Assembly: GCA_019637645.1 (NCBI GenBank)
Contig: JAHBVH010000012.1
Span: 66,398-130,397, forward strand
From: Caldilineaceae bacterium
GTDB lineage: Bacteria; Chloroflexota; Anaerolineae; Caldilineales; Caldilineaceae
Direction: 5' to 3'
Length of the DNA stretch: 64,000 nucleotides
Positions within the stretch are counted from its first letter, which is position 1; every line of letters begins with the position of its first letter. The translations under genes and the position numbers were made by a program. Under the pieces are notes generated by a model. The model did no database searches. It saw only the letters and a program-made list of their open reading frames with translations, and was not told the origin of the DNA. This document shows positions 24,324 through 34,507 of this stretch, piece after piece.

Positions 24324-24619
24324 GTGGCCGGTCATATCCTCTCGTGCAACAGCGGCTAGGCATTTCTCCAAAATTTCTCTTCCCTTCCCGCCTTAGTTCG
24401 GCGTTTCGCGCCGCGCGTCCGTCACAAAAGTCTGTTGTGCAGGTAATCTATGCTATCATGCTACGATAGGCAACAGAAGGCAGGTCAAACCATGCCTCTC
24501 TTTCGGCTCGGTGACCAGCTCGGTTACGATGCAGTAGGCGTTGCCCTACGCAATCGACAGGGCCACTGAGTCACGCGAGCCGTTCCATCATCGACCAAAG
24601 TAGAATAGAAAGAACGTTT
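24324..24619. other. Intergenic region before the SDR gene
   Basis: Nothing strongly supported. A 25-codon frame (24492-24569, starting MPLFRLGDQL) has only a distant ribosome-site-like GAAGG and is not called. Confidence 0.4.
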
Positions 24620-25402
24620 ATGCAGCTCTTGGAAAAAGTTGCGCTGATCACTGGCGCAGGTTCGGGTATTGGCCGCGCCACCGCGTTTGCCCTCGCACAA
24701 GCAGGGGCCAAGGTCGCCGTCCTCGATCTACGGCTAGACCGCACAGAGGAGACTGTGGCTGAACTCACAGCCGCGGGCAGCACGGCCATGGGCTTGGCTG
24801 CCGATGTGGCTAACGCCGCGCAGATGGAAGCGGCAGTGGCACAGATCATAGCGCGCTGGGGGCGGCTCGATCTGGTCGTTGCCAACGCTGGGATCAATGG
24901 CGTCTGGGCACCGATTGAGGAGATTACACCGGAAGAGTGGGATACCACGCTCAATGTTAATCTCAAAGGGACCTTTTTAACGGTCAAATATGCAACCCCG
25001 TACCTAAAACAACAAGGGGGCGCGATTGTGGTACTCTCCTCGGTGAATGGCACCCGCATCTTCAGCAACACGGGAGCGACGGCCTATTCTTGCGCCAAAG
25101 CCGCGCAAGTAGCCTTTACCAAAATGATGGCCCTCGAACTAGCTCCCCATCGCGTCCGTATCAATGCCATCTGCCCGGGGGGTGTGGTGACCAATATTCG
25201 CGAGAACACCGATCTCCGCAACGTGGAAAAGGTGCGGCAGCCTGTCACCTTTGGCAACGGTGTGATCCCCCTCACCGGCAATCAACGCGCCAACCCCGAA
25301 CAGATCGCCGAGCTGATCTCTTTTCTCCTCTCCGATAGCGCGGCCTTTATCACCGGCACCGAACTCTGGATCGATGGCGGGCAATCCCTCTTACAAGGCT
25401 AA
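24620..25402 (+). CDS. Short-chain dehydrogenase/reductase (SDR)
   Basis: 260 residues, the usual length of classical SDRs. NAD-binding TGAGSGIGRA (about 11-20), acidic DLRLDR after the second strand favouring NAD(H), NAG in VVANAGI, catalytic Ser in VLSSVNG and YSCAK (Y..xK), and C-terminal FITGTELWIDGGQSL. Substrate unknown; sugar or polyol oxidation fits the neighbouring importers and aldo-keto reductase. Confidence 0.93.
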   Translation: MQLLEKVALITGAGSGIGRATAFALAQAGAKVAVLDLRLDRTEETVAELTAAGSTAMGLAADVANAAQMEAAVAQIIARWGRLDLVVANAGINGVWAPIEEITPEEWDTTLNVNLKGTFLTVKYATPYLKQQGGAIVVLSSVNGTRIFSNTGATAYSCAKAAQVAFTKMMALELAPHRVRINAICPGGVVTNIRENTDLRNVEKVRQPVTFGNGVIPLTGNQRANPEQIAELISFLLSDSAAFITGTELWIDGGQSLLQG

Positions 25403-25429
25403 CACGAAGAGGCGCATAAATACCTCCCG

Positions 25430-25485
25430 AATCACGTAGCACGAATCACGAATCACGTAGCACGAATCACGTAGCACGAATCACG
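25430..25485. repeat. Short tandem repeat AATCACGTAGCACG
   Basis: Three copies of AATCACGTAGCACG (25430, 25451, 25465) and shortened copies AATCACG (25444, 25479) directly before the ribosome site of the next gene. AATCACG motifs also occur near 42463-42480. Confidence 0.75.
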
Positions 25486-25498
25486 CGAAAGGAAAATC

Positions 25499-26470
25499 AT
25501 GAACTACGTACCTTTTGGCGCAACCGGCGCGACGGTCTCCAAAATGTGTCTCGGCACCATGATGTTTGGCGCCCGCTGTGATCAAACCGAATCTGACCGG
25601 ATTCTAGGCACGGCCATGGATCATGGCGTCACCTTTATTGACACCGCCGCCATGTATGTCAATGGTGGCACGGAGAGCATTTTGGGCAATATTCTCAAAG
25701 GACGGCGCGATAAGCTGTTTATTGCCACCAAGGTCGATAATATTGATCCGAATGTCATTCGCAGCAGCATTGATGAAAGCCTGCAACGAATGCAGATCGA
25801 CGCCGTGGATCTCTACCTGCTCCATTGGCCCAAAAGCGGTATGAACCCCACTGCCATGATGGCCGCGCTCAACGATGTGGTCCAAGCGGGCAAGGCGCGC
25901 TTTGTCGGCTGTTGTAACTATCCGGCTTGGCTCTTGGCTCACTTTAATGGGATTGCCGACCGCCAGGGCTGGCCGCGCCTGGTCTGCAACCAGATCCCGT
26001 ATAACCCCATTGAACGGGGTGTCGAAGTGGAAGTCCTCCCACAGGCATTGGCGGAGAACATTGCTATCACGATCTACCGCCCCTTGGCCTTTGGGATCTT
26101 TGCTGGCAAATACCAGCCCGGCACCGCCATTCCCGAAGATTCGCGCGGCACCACCGATCCGCGGATTCCGCGCTGGCTCGAGAAATATGGTGATGGGATT
26201 GGCCGTTTCCTAGAATTTGCCGCCGACCATCAGTTGCACCCCGCCCAGCTGATCGTAGCTTGGCTCTGTCATTCTGCCGCGGTGACCACGCCAATCATTG
26301 GCGTGAGTTCCGAGCGCCAACTGCATGCCTCGCTGAATGCCTTTGAGGTGACGTTGAGTGATGCCGAATATGCCGAAGTGACCGCGTTCTTTGATACGGC
26401 GGTCAAAGAGGAAGCCGGTGGGGCTTTTGCCGGTCTGCGCCGCGACTTTAGTCTGGTGCAACCCGGCTAA
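25499..26470 (+). CDS. Aldo/keto reductase
   Basis: 323 residues, ribosome site AAAGGAAAATC. TIM-barrel AKR with the tetrad visible: D in FIDTAAMYVNGG (D and Y), K in IATKVDN, H in LYLLHWPKSG. Late NADP-binding segment TTPIIGVSSERQLHASLNAF. It reduces carbonyls or oxidises alcohols of small substrates, probably linked to the sugar-type pathway here. Followed by a terminator-like palindrome. Confidence 0.93.
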   Translation: MNYVPFGATGATVSKMCLGTMMFGARCDQTESDRILGTAMDHGVTFIDTAAMYVNGGTESILGNILKGRRDKLFIATKVDNIDPNVIRSSIDESLQRMQIDAVDLYLLHWPKSGMNPTAMMAALNDVVQAGKARFVGCCNYPAWLLAHFNGIADRQGWPRLVCNQIPYNPIERGVEVEVLPQALAENIAITIYRPLAFGIFAGKYQPGTAIPEDSRGTTDPRIPRWLEKYGDGIGRFLEFAADHQLHPAQLIVAWLCHSAAVTTPIIGVSSERQLHASLNAFEVTLSDAEYAEVTAFFDTAVKEEAGGAFAGLRRDFSLVQPG

Positions 26471-26482
26471 GCGAAAGCAGCC

Positions 26483-26516
26483 AAACCTGACAGGTTTTGC
26501 AAACCTGTCAGGTTTT
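26483..26516. terminator. Palindromic terminator between convergent genes
   Basis: AACCTGACAGGTTT (26484-26497) pairs with AAACCTGTCAGGTT (26501-26514), followed by TTTT on the plus strand. It ends the aldo-keto reductase gene and belongs to the dispersed ACCTGACAGGT family. Confidence 0.7.
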
Positions 26517-26541
26517 ATCCGTGTCTCTTTTTAGCGCGATA

Positions 26542-27435
26542 TCACACGAAGGCGATCACGCGGCTGGGGCCACCGGTGGCCCCGGCAATCTTGGGACCAC
26601 CGGCGAACACAATCGCGCCCGTGGGTGGCAACTGGCCGAGGTTGGCGACGCCCTCCATCCCCCAGCGGTTGGAAGCCAGCCAGCGGTAGTGAAAGGCAAA
26701 ATCCGCCGAAGGGCCATAGTCTAGGCTAAGCGTATCCACCATCACCCCTTTAATATCCCGTTCGGTAATCAGGAGTTCGGCAGTTTCAATGTGAAAGCCC
26801 GGGAAATGCAGCACGCCGTCATCATCGGCATTGCGAAACTTGTCGCTGGTGACATAGGCATCCCAGCCACTGTGGAGCGCAACAATCGCACCAGCCGGGA
26901 GAGGACCATGTTCCGCTTCCCAAGCGGTAATATCATCCGGCGTGAGCTGGGCATCGGGATCAGCTTCGGCCTTGGCGCGAATGTCAATCACGGCTAGCGG
27001 CCCCACCAATTGCTCGATGGGAATTTCATCGGCTGAGTCTTGATCAGAGAAGTGAAAGGGCGCGTCCATGTGGGTGCCCGTATGTTCAACCACCAACCAA
27101 CGGAACATATTATAGCCACCATCGGCCAGCGTATAGAGTGTTTCTAATTCCAACTGGGGTTCGCCACCAAAGGTCGGGAAATTGACATCCAGGGTGTGAG
27201 TCAGATCCACAATGCCGCTAAAGCTGACCTTGCCGCTCATCATGGCGTGGGGGATCGTCCCCTGCCCTTGCCCCATCCGTTCACGATCGCGAAGAAGATG
27301 CCGCGGCTCGACGGTTAGCTGACAACCACTCACCGCCAAGGCCGCCGCCGAAGCCGTCGCGCCGACGACGCCTTTGAGTAGATTGCGCCGCCCAAAATCT
27401 GTTGCAATTTTTCGCGTACAAGCAGGAACACACAT
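26542..27435 (-). CDS. Cyclase-family (kynurenine formamidase-like) metal hydrolase, exported
   Basis: 297 residues from ATG 27435, chosen because AAAGGAGG lies six bases upstream; a longer frame to 27495 lacks one. The N-terminus FGRRNLLKGVVGATASAAAL followed by AVSGC is a Tat signal with lipobox. The catalytic motif HTGTHMDAPFHF is the cyclase-family metal site (HxGTHxDxPxHF). Family members hydrolyse amides or lactones (formylkynurenine, isatin). Location outside the membrane and the neighbouring catabolic genes suggest an extracellular lactone or amide substrate. Ends convergent to the aldo-keto reductase. Confidence 0.9.
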   Translation of the reverse strand: MCVPACTRKIATDFGRRNLLKGVVGATASAAALAVSGCQLTVEPRHLLRDRERMGQGQGTIPHAMMSGKVSFSGIVDLTHTLDVNFPTFGGEPQLELETLYTLADGGYNMFRWLVVEHTGTHMDAPFHFSDQDSADEIPIEQLVGPLAVIDIRAKAEADPDAQLTPDDITAWEAEHGPLPAGAIVALHSGWDAYVTSDKFRNADDDGVLHFPGFHIETAELLITERDIKGVMVDTLSLDYGPSADFAFHYRWLASNRWGMEGVANLGQLPPTGAIVFAGGPKIAGATGGPSRVIAFV

Positions 27436-27631
27436 CACAAGCCTCCTTTTATCGCTCAGTTCGAGGAAACCGATCTCGTCAATGCTTTTTGTCACCTACC
27501 CTTGTGACCAACAGAAGCCAGCCGAAGAATCGGTAAGGTCTTGAGCGTAGCCGATCTCCGTCCTTTTGTCAACGGCCACCGAAACGGTTTGCGGTCAGAG
27601 AACTGACAGATCTTTGGATGACAGAGCAACC

Positions 27632-27660
27632 TTTGTGCGGTGGTGCGCTTGTTGTAGAAT
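27632..27660 (+). promoter_or_regulatory. Putative promoter of the M42 peptidase gene
   Basis: TTTGTG (27632-27637), 17-bp spacer, TAGAAT (27655-27660). A hairpin TGTGCCGTCG/CGATGGCACA follows at about 27679-27708 in the 170-base leader. Confidence 0.35.
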
Positions 27661-27830
27661 AAGAATTAATGATTCACCGTGTGCCGTCGCTAGATAGGAC
27701 GATGGCACAAAACCGCGATAGAATCAGGAAAACCCGGCAAGCCTGTTCAGCCCGTGTGCTGGCAAGCGCTGCTGGTTATCGCCAATCCAGTCCCACACAG
27801 GCAGGTGTAGCCTAACAGAAAGAGATCTCC

Positions 27831-28889
27831 ATGGAATCGACAGCACATGAATTTTTAAAAGCCCTCCTCATGGCACCCAGCCCCTCAGGCTATGAACAAC
27901 CAGTACAAGCCGTGGTCCGTGACTATGTGCAACATTTTGCCGACACAGTAACCACCGACGTACACGGCAATGTCATTGTAGCCAAGAATCCAACTGCGCC
28001 TCAGCGCGTGTTGTTGGCCGGCCATTGTGACCAGATCGGGCTGGTGGTTACTTATATTGATGAGAAGGGCTTCCTCTACACCAAGCCGATTGGCGGTTGG
28101 GACCCCCAACAGTTAATCGGCCAGCGCATGACGGTCTGGACCCAAAGTGGCCCCGTGCCCGCGGTCATTGCCCGCAAGCCCATTCACCTGCTCAAAGAAG
28201 AAGAGCGGAGCAAAGTGGTGAAATTGGAAGAAATGTGGCTCGATATCGGAGCCAAGGACAAGGCCGAAGCCGCGGGCCTGGTGATGATCGGCGACGCGGT
28301 TACCTTGGAGTTGGGCTACCAAGAATTGCGCAACGGCCTTGCCAATGCGCCCGGGATGGATAACATTACGGGCGTTTGGGTTGTGATCGAGGCACTCCGC
28401 CGCGCCGCCCAACAGCCGCTCAACTGCGCCATCTATGCCGTTTCAACCGTACAGGAAGAGATCGGCCTCCGTGGGGCTTATACGAGTACGTTTGGGATTG
28501 CTCCCCACATTGGCATTGCGGTGGATGTCACCCATGCTACCGACTGCCCGACGCTTGACCCCAAGCAGAATGGGGAGATCAAGTTAGGCAGTGGCCCCGT
28601 CATTGAGCGCGGGCCGAATGTCAACCCGCGGCTCTTTACCAAGCTGGTTGACACCGCTACCAGCCAAGCGCTTCCCTACCAGATTGCGGCCCATAACCGC
28701 GGCACCGGCACCGATGCCAATGCAATTCAACTCTCGCGCGCCGGGGTCGTCACTGGCCTGATCAGCATTCCTAATCGCTACATGCACAGCGCGGTTGAGA
28801 CCATTGCCCTGGACGACATTGATCGCGCGGCCGATCTGCTAGCCGCCTTCATGGTTAGCCTCAACGGGGATGAAGACTTCACGCCCTAA
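27831..28889 (+). CDS. M42-family metallo-aminopeptidase
   Basis: 352 residues, typical of the family. Zinc ligands and catalytic residues in order: LLAGHCDQIGLVV (H, D), NAPGMDNITGVWV (bridging D), VSTVQEEIGLRGA (catalytic E and ligand E), GIAVDVTHATDCP (D), RYMHSAVET (H). The N-terminal LLMAPSPSGYEQPVQAVV is also characteristic. Forms large cytoplasmic oligomers that trim peptides. Ends in a bidirectional terminator shared with the superoxide dismutase gene. Confidence 0.95.
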   Translation: MESTAHEFLKALLMAPSPSGYEQPVQAVVRDYVQHFADTVTTDVHGNVIVAKNPTAPQRVLLAGHCDQIGLVVTYIDEKGFLYTKPIGGWDPQQLIGQRMTVWTQSGPVPAVIARKPIHLLKEEERSKVVKLEEMWLDIGAKDKAEAAGLVMIGDAVTLELGYQELRNGLANAPGMDNITGVWVVIEALRRAAQQPLNCAIYAVSTVQEEIGLRGAYTSTFGIAPHIGIAVDVTHATDCPTLDPKQNGEIKLGSGPVIERGPNVNPRLFTKLVDTATSQALPYQIAAHNRGTGTDANAIQLSRAGVVTGLISIPNRYMHSAVETIALDDIDRAADLLAAFMVSLNGDEDFTP

Positions 28890-28930
28890 CCCAAAGACCC
28901 GTCAGGTTGACTGCATAAACACCATCAACA

Positions 28931-28968
28931 AAAAAGCCGGTCATTCGCTAGCGAATGACCGGCTTTTT
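28931..28968. terminator. Bidirectional intrinsic terminator
   Basis: AAAAAGCCGGTCATTCGC and its perfect complement (18 bp each) with a 2-base loop, A-run on the left and T-run on the right: works for both the M42 gene (plus) and the sod gene (minus). Confidence 0.9.
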
Positions 28969-29028
28969 CATCCAAGGCAACAATTAATAATTTTCAGTTG
29001 TCCATTGATGATTAATTATTCGCAGCAG

Positions 29029-29637
29029 TTACTTAGCCGCTGCATAGTTCTTGGCAACTTCGGCCCAGTTGACCACGTTCCAGAAAGCGGTGATATAGTC
29101 TGGGCGGCGGTTCTGGTAGTTCAGGTAGTAGGCATGTTCCCACACATCCAGGCCCAAGATCGGGGTGTCACCTTGCATCAAGGGGCTGTCTTGGTTGGCT
29201 GTGCTGTAGACATCAATGCTGCCATCTTTCTTGACAACCAGCCAGGCCCAACCGCTGCCGAAGCGGGTGGTCGCGGCGGCGGCAAACTTTTCCTTGAAGG
29301 TGGCAAAGCTGCCAAATTTGCTGGCGATGGCGCTCGCCAATTCACCGGTCGGTTCGCCACCCGCATTCGGGCCGATGACCTTCCAGAAGAGGCTGTGGTT
29401 GTGATGGCCACCACCATTGTTTTGGACGGCAGTCTTTTTGTCAGCGGGGACCTGATCAAAGTTGCGCAGGATCTCTTCGATGCTCTTGTCTGCCAAGCCT
29501 GTGCCAGCCAAGGCATTGTTCAGGTTGGTGACATAGGTGTTGTGGTGCTTGGTGCGGTGAATGTTCATCGTGCGCGCATCAATGTTGGGTTCCAGCGCGT
29601 CTTCGGCATAGGGTAATTCAGGCAAGGTAAAAGCCAT
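29029..29637 (-). CDS. Superoxide dismutase, Fe/Mn family
   Basis: 202 residues from ATG 29637, preceded by AAGGAGGAAATC. Starts [20 protein letters not shown] as this family does. Metal ligands: H in [15 protein letters not shown] in [11 protein letters not shown] and H in [13 protein letters not shown]. The metal (Mn or Fe) cannot be told safely. Converts superoxide to peroxide in the cytoplasm. A monocistronic gene ending at the shared terminator. Confidence 0.96.
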   Translation of the reverse strand: MAFTLPELPYAEDALEPNIDARTMNIHRTKHHNTYVTNLNNALAGTGLADKSIEEILRNFDQVPADKKTAVQNNGGGHHNHSLFWKVIGPNAGGEPTGELASAIASKFGSFATFKEKFAAAATTRFGSGWAWLVVKKDGSIDVYSTANQDSPLMQGDTPILGLDVWEHAYYLNYQNRRPDYITAFWNVVNWAEVAKNYAAAK

Positions 29638-29749
29638 GATTTCCTCCTTGAAGCTTTTATGTAGGCAAAATTTGATTTCAAACTGTTTTACTATAACCAA
29701 TGGTCGGTAAAACTACAGTGCTATAGTATACAAAGTGGCGAAAACGGCG

Positions 29750-30292
29750 TCAAGCCGTCGCACTCATTCGGACAAACATTGCCCAACGACGGTGAACCTG
29801 CACGCGCCAGCCTTCTGCCTCCAGCACCGCGATCGTCGCCCGATCCAAATGGCAATTATGGGCAACCCTCTGCCACCAAGGCGTCATCTTCGCAAAGAGA
29901 GCCGCCAGCCAGCGTGTTTGTGGACGAACATGCTCCACCATATGGAGGGTGCCTCCCGGCTTGAGCACACGTCGAATCTCGCGTAGCGCTTGCCCTTGAT
30001 CCTTGACCGAGCAGAAGACCAAACTGCTCACCACATGATCAAAGCTGGCATCGGCATGGGGGAGAGCCTCAGCACCAGCCACGTCCACGGTTACAGGAAT
30101 CGCACAAGTCGCGGCTACCTGCTGTGCCCGCCGCGCCCGTTCTGGATCGGGCTCAATCGCCCAGACCCGCTGGGCCTGGCGATAGTAACGCAGATTCTCA
30201 CCCTCGCCCACGCCAATCTCCAACACATCGCCCGTTAGCTCGGCCACCAACCGCTCGCGCCAACGCATAATAAGATGAGGTCGCTTGTTCAT
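29750..30292 (-). CDS. Class I SAM-dependent methyltransferase
   Basis: 180 residues from ATG 30292 (AGGAGTTGACA upstream). Motif [17 protein letters not shown], motif [11 protein letters not shown], then [16 protein letters not shown] and [14 protein letters not shown]. This is the methyltransferase type 11 group; arsenite/ubiquinone-like or thiol methyltransferase relatives exist, but the substrate is unknown. Transcribed after the metallophosphoesterase gene (end 30371), possibly in one unit. Confidence 0.9.
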   Translation of the reverse strand: MNKRPHLIMRWRERLVAELTGDVLEIGVGEGENLRYYRQAQRVWAIEPDPERARRAQQVAATCAIPVTVDVAGAEALPHADASFDHVVSSLVFCSVKDQGQALREIRRVLKPGGTLHMVEHVRPQTRWLAALFAKMTPWWQRVAHNCHLDRATIAVLEAEGWRVQVHRRWAMFVRMSATA

Positions 30293-30370
30293 TGTCAACT
30301 CCTGACTGGAGACTAACGCTTTGCACCCGCTCACCGCCCCGCTACCGCACTGTCTCACTGTCTTACGGCC

Positions 30371-31459
30371 CTACTCCCCCGGCAACAGGGTGATCAGCGC
30401 AATCTGGGGACTCGCGCGGAAGCGGAGCGGAATCCCTTCGCCGATCCCGCGTGAGACATAGACTTGGGTCTGATCACGCCAGAGGAGGCCAGAAGCTTCG
30501 TGCCGCCGTAGATGTTCGGAATGGGTATGGGCCGCGCCCAGCCACGGCAGCACAATCTGTCCCCCATGGGTATGCCCGGCCAGAATGACATTGGCGCGGC
30601 GCGAGGCTGGATCTTCGAGCACGTCGGGATTGTGGCTCAGCAGGATGTTCGGCGCCGCGCGATCAATATCACGCAGGGTCTGCTGCAGATCGGGCGTACC
30701 TTCGGCTACATCATCAAGCCCGGCTAAGTAGAGATCGACACCGTCGCTTTGGCCGGGTTTATGGCGCAGATGGAGCGATTGATTGTGCAAGATCTGCATC
30801 TGGTGTTCATTCAGTGTCTGCCGTAGCTGTGCGACATCGTTAAAGTGAATCCGCTTGAGATCAAAGGGCATATTCATGAAGTAATGGGCAAAACGGTATA
30901 ATTCGCGCGCGTTTTCATAAAAAGCGAGCAAGCGGTGATGACGTTGTAGGTGATGATCGTTGCCGTTGCGCAGACGATAACGCCCCCAACTCCGGCTGAA
31001 CAGATCGCTGTGGCTGTAGCAAACATAGTCGTGATTGCCGAAAACACCATAGCTGCCCAATCGCGGCGGCGGCAACTGCTTGAGCAGGAGCGCGATGTTC
31101 TCCAAGCCCGTTTCGTTGTGCCAAAAGTCGCCCGTATGTACCAGCAGATCGTAGCTCAACTTGGCCGTTAACCGCCGGATACTATTGATTTTGGCTTGTT
31201 CACGCCAGTCAATGCCCTGAAAGTGGGTATCGGAGAGATGAAGAATGCGTAGCCCGGCGCTTGGCAAGCGACCTTTTGCCTGTGGAATCCGCAGTGTCAC
31301 TTCTTCTAGAATTACCTGGAACGGCTCGCGCAAAACCGCATAGCTGGCCAAACCAGCACCTAAACCCGTCAAAAGCCCAAGAGCACCAAGCACTTGTTTC
31401 TGCAATGTTTTGTCCTGCCACCGTGCCGGTAAACCCTGTGTATTACTAGTTACCGTCAT
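30371..31459 (-). CDS. Membrane-anchored calcineurin-like metallophosphoesterase
   Basis: 362 residues. A membrane segment (VLGALGLLTGLGAGLASYAV) near the N-terminus is followed by the five metallophosphoesterase motifs: LHLSDTHFQG, HTGDFWHN, FGNHDYV, LSHNPDV and AGHTHGGQ. It resembles the YkuE/LpxH-like group that hydrolyses phospholipids or membrane-associated phosphoesters on the cytoplasmic side. Substrate unknown. Confidence 0.93.
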   Translation of the reverse strand: MTVTSNTQGLPARWQDKTLQKQVLGALGLLTGLGAGLASYAVLREPFQVILEEVTLRIPQAKGRLPSAGLRILHLSDTHFQGIDWREQAKINSIRRLTAKLSYDLLVHTGDFWHNETGLENIALLLKQLPPPRLGSYGVFGNHDYVCYSHSDLFSRSWGRYRLRNGNDHHLQRHHRLLAFYENARELYRFAHYFMNMPFDLKRIHFNDVAQLRQTLNEHQMQILHNQSLHLRHKPGQSDGVDLYLAGLDDVAEGTPDLQQTLRDIDRAAPNILLSHNPDVLEDPASRRANVILAGHTHGGQIVLPWLGAAHTHSEHLRRHEASGLLWRDQTQVYVSRGIGEGIPLRFRASPQIALITLLPGE

Positions 31460-31840
31460 AAACGTTCCTCATGATTTCATCGTGCACGCCATCGCCCAAG
31501 CGAGCCACCGCTAGGGTAGCACAGCCCGCACCCTGCCCAGTTGGCAGCCCACCCATCGGGGTATGGGCCAATGGTTACATACTAAACGAAAACCAATAGA
31601 CAACCAAATCATACTAAAATTGAAGCGAGACATGCCCCTGTTGAAATACACCCCTACCCCAGATAAGTTGACAAGTGACGATGAACAAGCGACAATGGTA
31701 CCATTGTAAACACGTGTCATACTTAGCCTTATTTTGAGGCGTATCGATCCACCAAAAACGAACATCAATCGGAATACGCAGAATACGCGATTTTTGTTGC
31801 GTCATCCTGCTGAAGAAATCCTAACAAAGGACGGCATGCC
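31460..31840. other. Intergenic region with the transketolase promoter
   Basis: Divergent region between the phosphoesterase gene and tkt. Holds the promoter/palindrome at 31668-31707; no small gene seen. Confidence 0.5.
31668..31707 (+). promoter_or_regulatory. Putative tkt promoter with overlapping 16-bp palindrome
   Basis: TTGACA (31668-31673), 17-bp spacer, GACAAT (31691-31696). A perfect palindrome ACAATGGTACCATTGT (31692-31707) overlaps the -10, the place of a repressor operator. ACACGTGT follows at 31711-31718. Confidence 0.5.
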
Positions 31841-33886
31841 ATGACCTCTTCTGCCACCCCAACGACGAATCCAATCCAACTTGACAAGCCTGTTGAAACG
31901 CTCTTGGTTAATACGATCCGCATGCTCGCGGCCGACGCAGTCCAGGAAGCCAAATCTGGGCATGCCGGGATGCCCATGGGGATGGCACAGGCGGCTGTCA
32001 CCTTGTGGACACGCTATCTGCGCTACAACCCTCACAACGCGCAGTGGGCCAATCGCGATCGTTTCGTCTTGAGCGCGGGCCACGGCTCAATGCTACTCTA
32101 TGCGCTGCTGCACCTGACTGGTTATGACCTTTCCTTAGACGATTTGAAAAACTTTCGCCAATGGGATAGCAAAACACCCGGCCATCCCGAACATGGTCAT
32201 ACACCAGGCGTAGAAACGACCACAGGCCCCCTCGGTCAAGGCTTTGCCAATGGCGTTGGCATGGCGCTAGCCGAACGTTGGTTGGCCGAACATTTCAATC
32301 GCCCCGATTTTTCGCTCATTGATCACTACACCTATGCCATTGTCAGTGACGGGGATCTGATGGAAGGGGTTGCCAGTGAGGCCGCCAGCTTGGCGGGTCA
32401 CCTCCGCCTGGGCAAGTTGATCTACCTCTACGATGACAACCATGTCACCATTGACGGCTATACCAAATTAGCCTATAGCGAAGATTGGGCGCAGCGCTTT
32501 ACAGCCTACGGCTGGCATGTCCAATCGATTGATGGCATGGATGGCGACGCGGTGGCCGCCGCATTGGAAGCAGCCCACGCCGATCCACGCCCCAGCCTCA
32601 TTGGCTGTAAGACCATCATCGGCTATGGCAGCCCCAAACTCGGGGGCACGCCCAAAGCCCACAGCGATGCCTTTGGCGAAGAAGAGCTGGCCAAGACCCG
32701 CGCCTACTTAGGCTTCCCCGAAGGGTCGCGCTTCTATGTACCCGAAGCCGTCCAAGCGCTGCAAGCCACCTTTGTCGAGCGGGGGCAAGCCCTAGAAGCA
32801 GCGTACAGCCAGCAATTAGCGGCCTATCGCGCGGCCTATCCCCAAGCCGCGGCTGAATTACAGCAAATGCTCTCCGGCGAATTGCCCGCAGGTTGGCAGA
32901 ACGCGCTACCGAACTTTGCCCCTGGTACGGCTGTAGCCACCCGCAATACGAGTGGCGATGTGATCAATGCCCTGGCCGCGGTGATCCCCAATCTCATCGG
33001 TGGCAGCGCGGATCTGGCCGCCAGCAACAAGAATACCATCAAAAATGGCGGCGATCTTACGGCGGACAGCTTTGCTGGGCGTAATATTCATTTTGGGGTA
33101 CGCGAACATGGCATGGCGGGTGTTCTCAACGGCATGGCGCTCCATGGCGGCGTGATTCCTTTTGGCGCGACCTTCTTCGTCTTTACCGATTATATGCGGG
33201 CCAGTGTGCGGTTGGCCGCCTTGAGCAAACTGCCCGTCACTTATGTCTTGACCCACGACAGTGTTGGCGTTGGCGAAGATGGCCCCACCCATCAGCCGGT
33301 TGAGCAGTTGGCCGCGTTGCGCGCTATCCCGAACTTAACGGTAATTCGCCCGGCGGATGCCAATGAGGCGGTTCAAGCGTGGCGGTTGGCCCTGGAAAAG
33401 CGTACCGGCCCGACGGCGTTGGTCTTGACCCGTCAAAATCTGCCTATCTTTGACCGAGCCGCGGCTGGCATGGGGGCCGCCGAGGACGCCCGCCGCGGCG
33501 GCTATACCTTCTACCGCAGCAGTGACGAGGCGGCCCAGTTGATCCTCATTGCCACCGGTAGCGAGGTGACGATTGCCTACGAGGCGGCCCAACACTTGGC
33601 CGCAGAAGGCGTGCGGGTTCAGGTGGTCAGCCTCCCCAGTTGGGAAGTTTTTGCCGCCCAACCCGCCGACTATCGCCGCCAAGTCCTGCCACTTGGCACA
33701 CCCAAAGTTTCTATTGAAGCGGGTGTTTCCTTTGGGTGGGAGCGTTGGGTGGGCAATGACCCAAGCCAAGGCACGATCATTGGGGTCGATCACTTTGGAG
33801 CCAGTGCCCCCTATCAGCGCATTTACCAAGAATTTGGCTTGACCGCCGAAAATGTGGTCGCTCAGGCCAAACGATTATTAGGCTAA
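31841..33886 (+). CDS. tkt: Transketolase
   Basis: 681 residues, full length. Residues about 20-110 ([36 protein letters not shown]), the TPP/Mg site [20 protein letters not shown] with DDNHVTIDG, the pyrimidine domain [18 protein letters not shown] and [19 protein letters not shown], and the C-terminal domain after [14 protein letters not shown]. Moves two-carbon units between sugar phosphates in the pentose phosphate pathway. Ribosome site AAAGGACGG. It is monocistronic or co-transcribed with the small DUF gene 95 bases downstream. Confidence 0.97.
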   Translation: MTSSATPTTNPIQLDKPVETLLVNTIRMLAADAVQEAKSGHAGMPMGMAQAAVTLWTRYLRYNPHNAQWANRDRFVLSAGHGSMLLYALLHLTGYDLSLDDLKNFRQWDSKTPGHPEHGHTPGVETTTGPLGQGFANGVGMALAERWLAEHFNRPDFSLIDHYTYAIVSDGDLMEGVASEAASLAGHLRLGKLIYLYDDNHVTIDGYTKLAYSEDWAQRFTAYGWHVQSIDGMDGDAVAAALEAAHADPRPSLIGCKTIIGYGSPKLGGTPKAHSDAFGEEELAKTRAYLGFPEGSRFYVPEAVQALQATFVERGQALEAAYSQQLAAYRAAYPQAAAELQQMLSGELPAGWQNALPNFAPGTAVATRNTSGDVINALAAVIPNLIGGSADLAASNKNTIKNGGDLTADSFAGRNIHFGVREHGMAGVLNGMALHGGVIPFGATFFVFTDYMRASVRLAALSKLPVTYVLTHDSVGVGEDGPTHQPVEQLAALRAIPNLTVIRPADANEAVQAWRLALEKRTGPTALVLTRQNLPIFDRAAAGMGAAEDARRGGYTFYRSSDEAAQLILIATGSEVTIAYEAAQHLAAEGVRVQVVSLPSWEVFAAQPADYRRQVLPLGTPKVSIEAGVSFGWERWVGNDPSQGTIIGVDHFGASAPYQRIYQEFGLTAENVVAQAKRLLG

Positions 33887-33980
33887 GCGCACCGTCCGGA
33901 TGAAAATACGCTGACCGCCCTGCGCCTTTCGGGAGCCCGGTGGGCGCGGGCGGACTGTCGCACAAGACGAGGAATGGATT

Positions 33981-34466
33981 ATGTTTACTGTGGTGATGGA
34001 ATTAGTGCAACGCACCCGTCAACATCATGCCATTGAACATGCCACCCTGCATGTCCTGGCGGCGCGCTACCCCAGTCGCCGCTTTAGTGGCTATAGTGAC
34101 CCCCTCGGCTTTACCATTGCCGGCAACCTCGATGAGACCGCGCTACGCCACGCCGTGGGTGATGCGCTATTGCGATTACAAGCTGGCGAATCTAGCTTGG
34201 CCCTTCATCCCAATTGTGGCACCAACTTGGTGACGAGCGCCACCCTGGTCGCATTGGTCGCGCTCATAACTGGCAGCAAACGCAATCCGGTGGAGCGCTT
34301 TATCACCACCCTGATTGGGGTGATTCCTGTCATGCTCTTTGCCAAACAGATTGGCTTTTTTCTCCAGAGCTACACGACAGCCGCCGATGTCAGTGACCGG
34401 TGGGTAGCCGAGATTCGCCCGTTGACAATTGGCACGCTACACGCCCATCGTGTGCTCTTTGAATAA
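33981..34466 (+). CDS. DUF6391-like membrane protein
   Basis: 161 residues. Begins RTRQHHAIEHATLHVLAARY, a His-rich N-terminus characteristic of the DUF6391 group, then SGYSDPLGFTIAGNL and the conserved ALHPNCGTNLVTSA. Two hydrophobic segments (about 90-130: LVTSATLVALVALITG and TLIGVIPVMLFAKQIGFF). Function unknown. Its ribosome site GAGGAATGG lies before ATG 33981. Confidence 0.8.
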   Translation: MFTVVMELVQRTRQHHAIEHATLHVLAARYPSRRFSGYSDPLGFTIAGNLDETALRHAVGDALLRLQAGESSLALHPNCGTNLVTSATLVALVALITGSKRNPVERFITTLIGVIPVMLFAKQIGFFLQSYTTAADVSDRWVAEIRPLTIGTLHAHRVLFE

Positions 34467-34507
34467 CGCTAGCTAGCGATGCCCCCCCGCTTTGACCCCA
34501 TAGTCCT

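Noticed and set aside
24492..24569. 25-codon ORF MPLFRLGDQL... before the SDR gene
   Set aside because: Only a distant GAAGG upstream; no sign of a signal peptide or conservation.
25430..25485. Possible CRISPR array (AATCACGTAGCACG)
   Set aside because: Units are contiguous without spacers and no cas genes are near.
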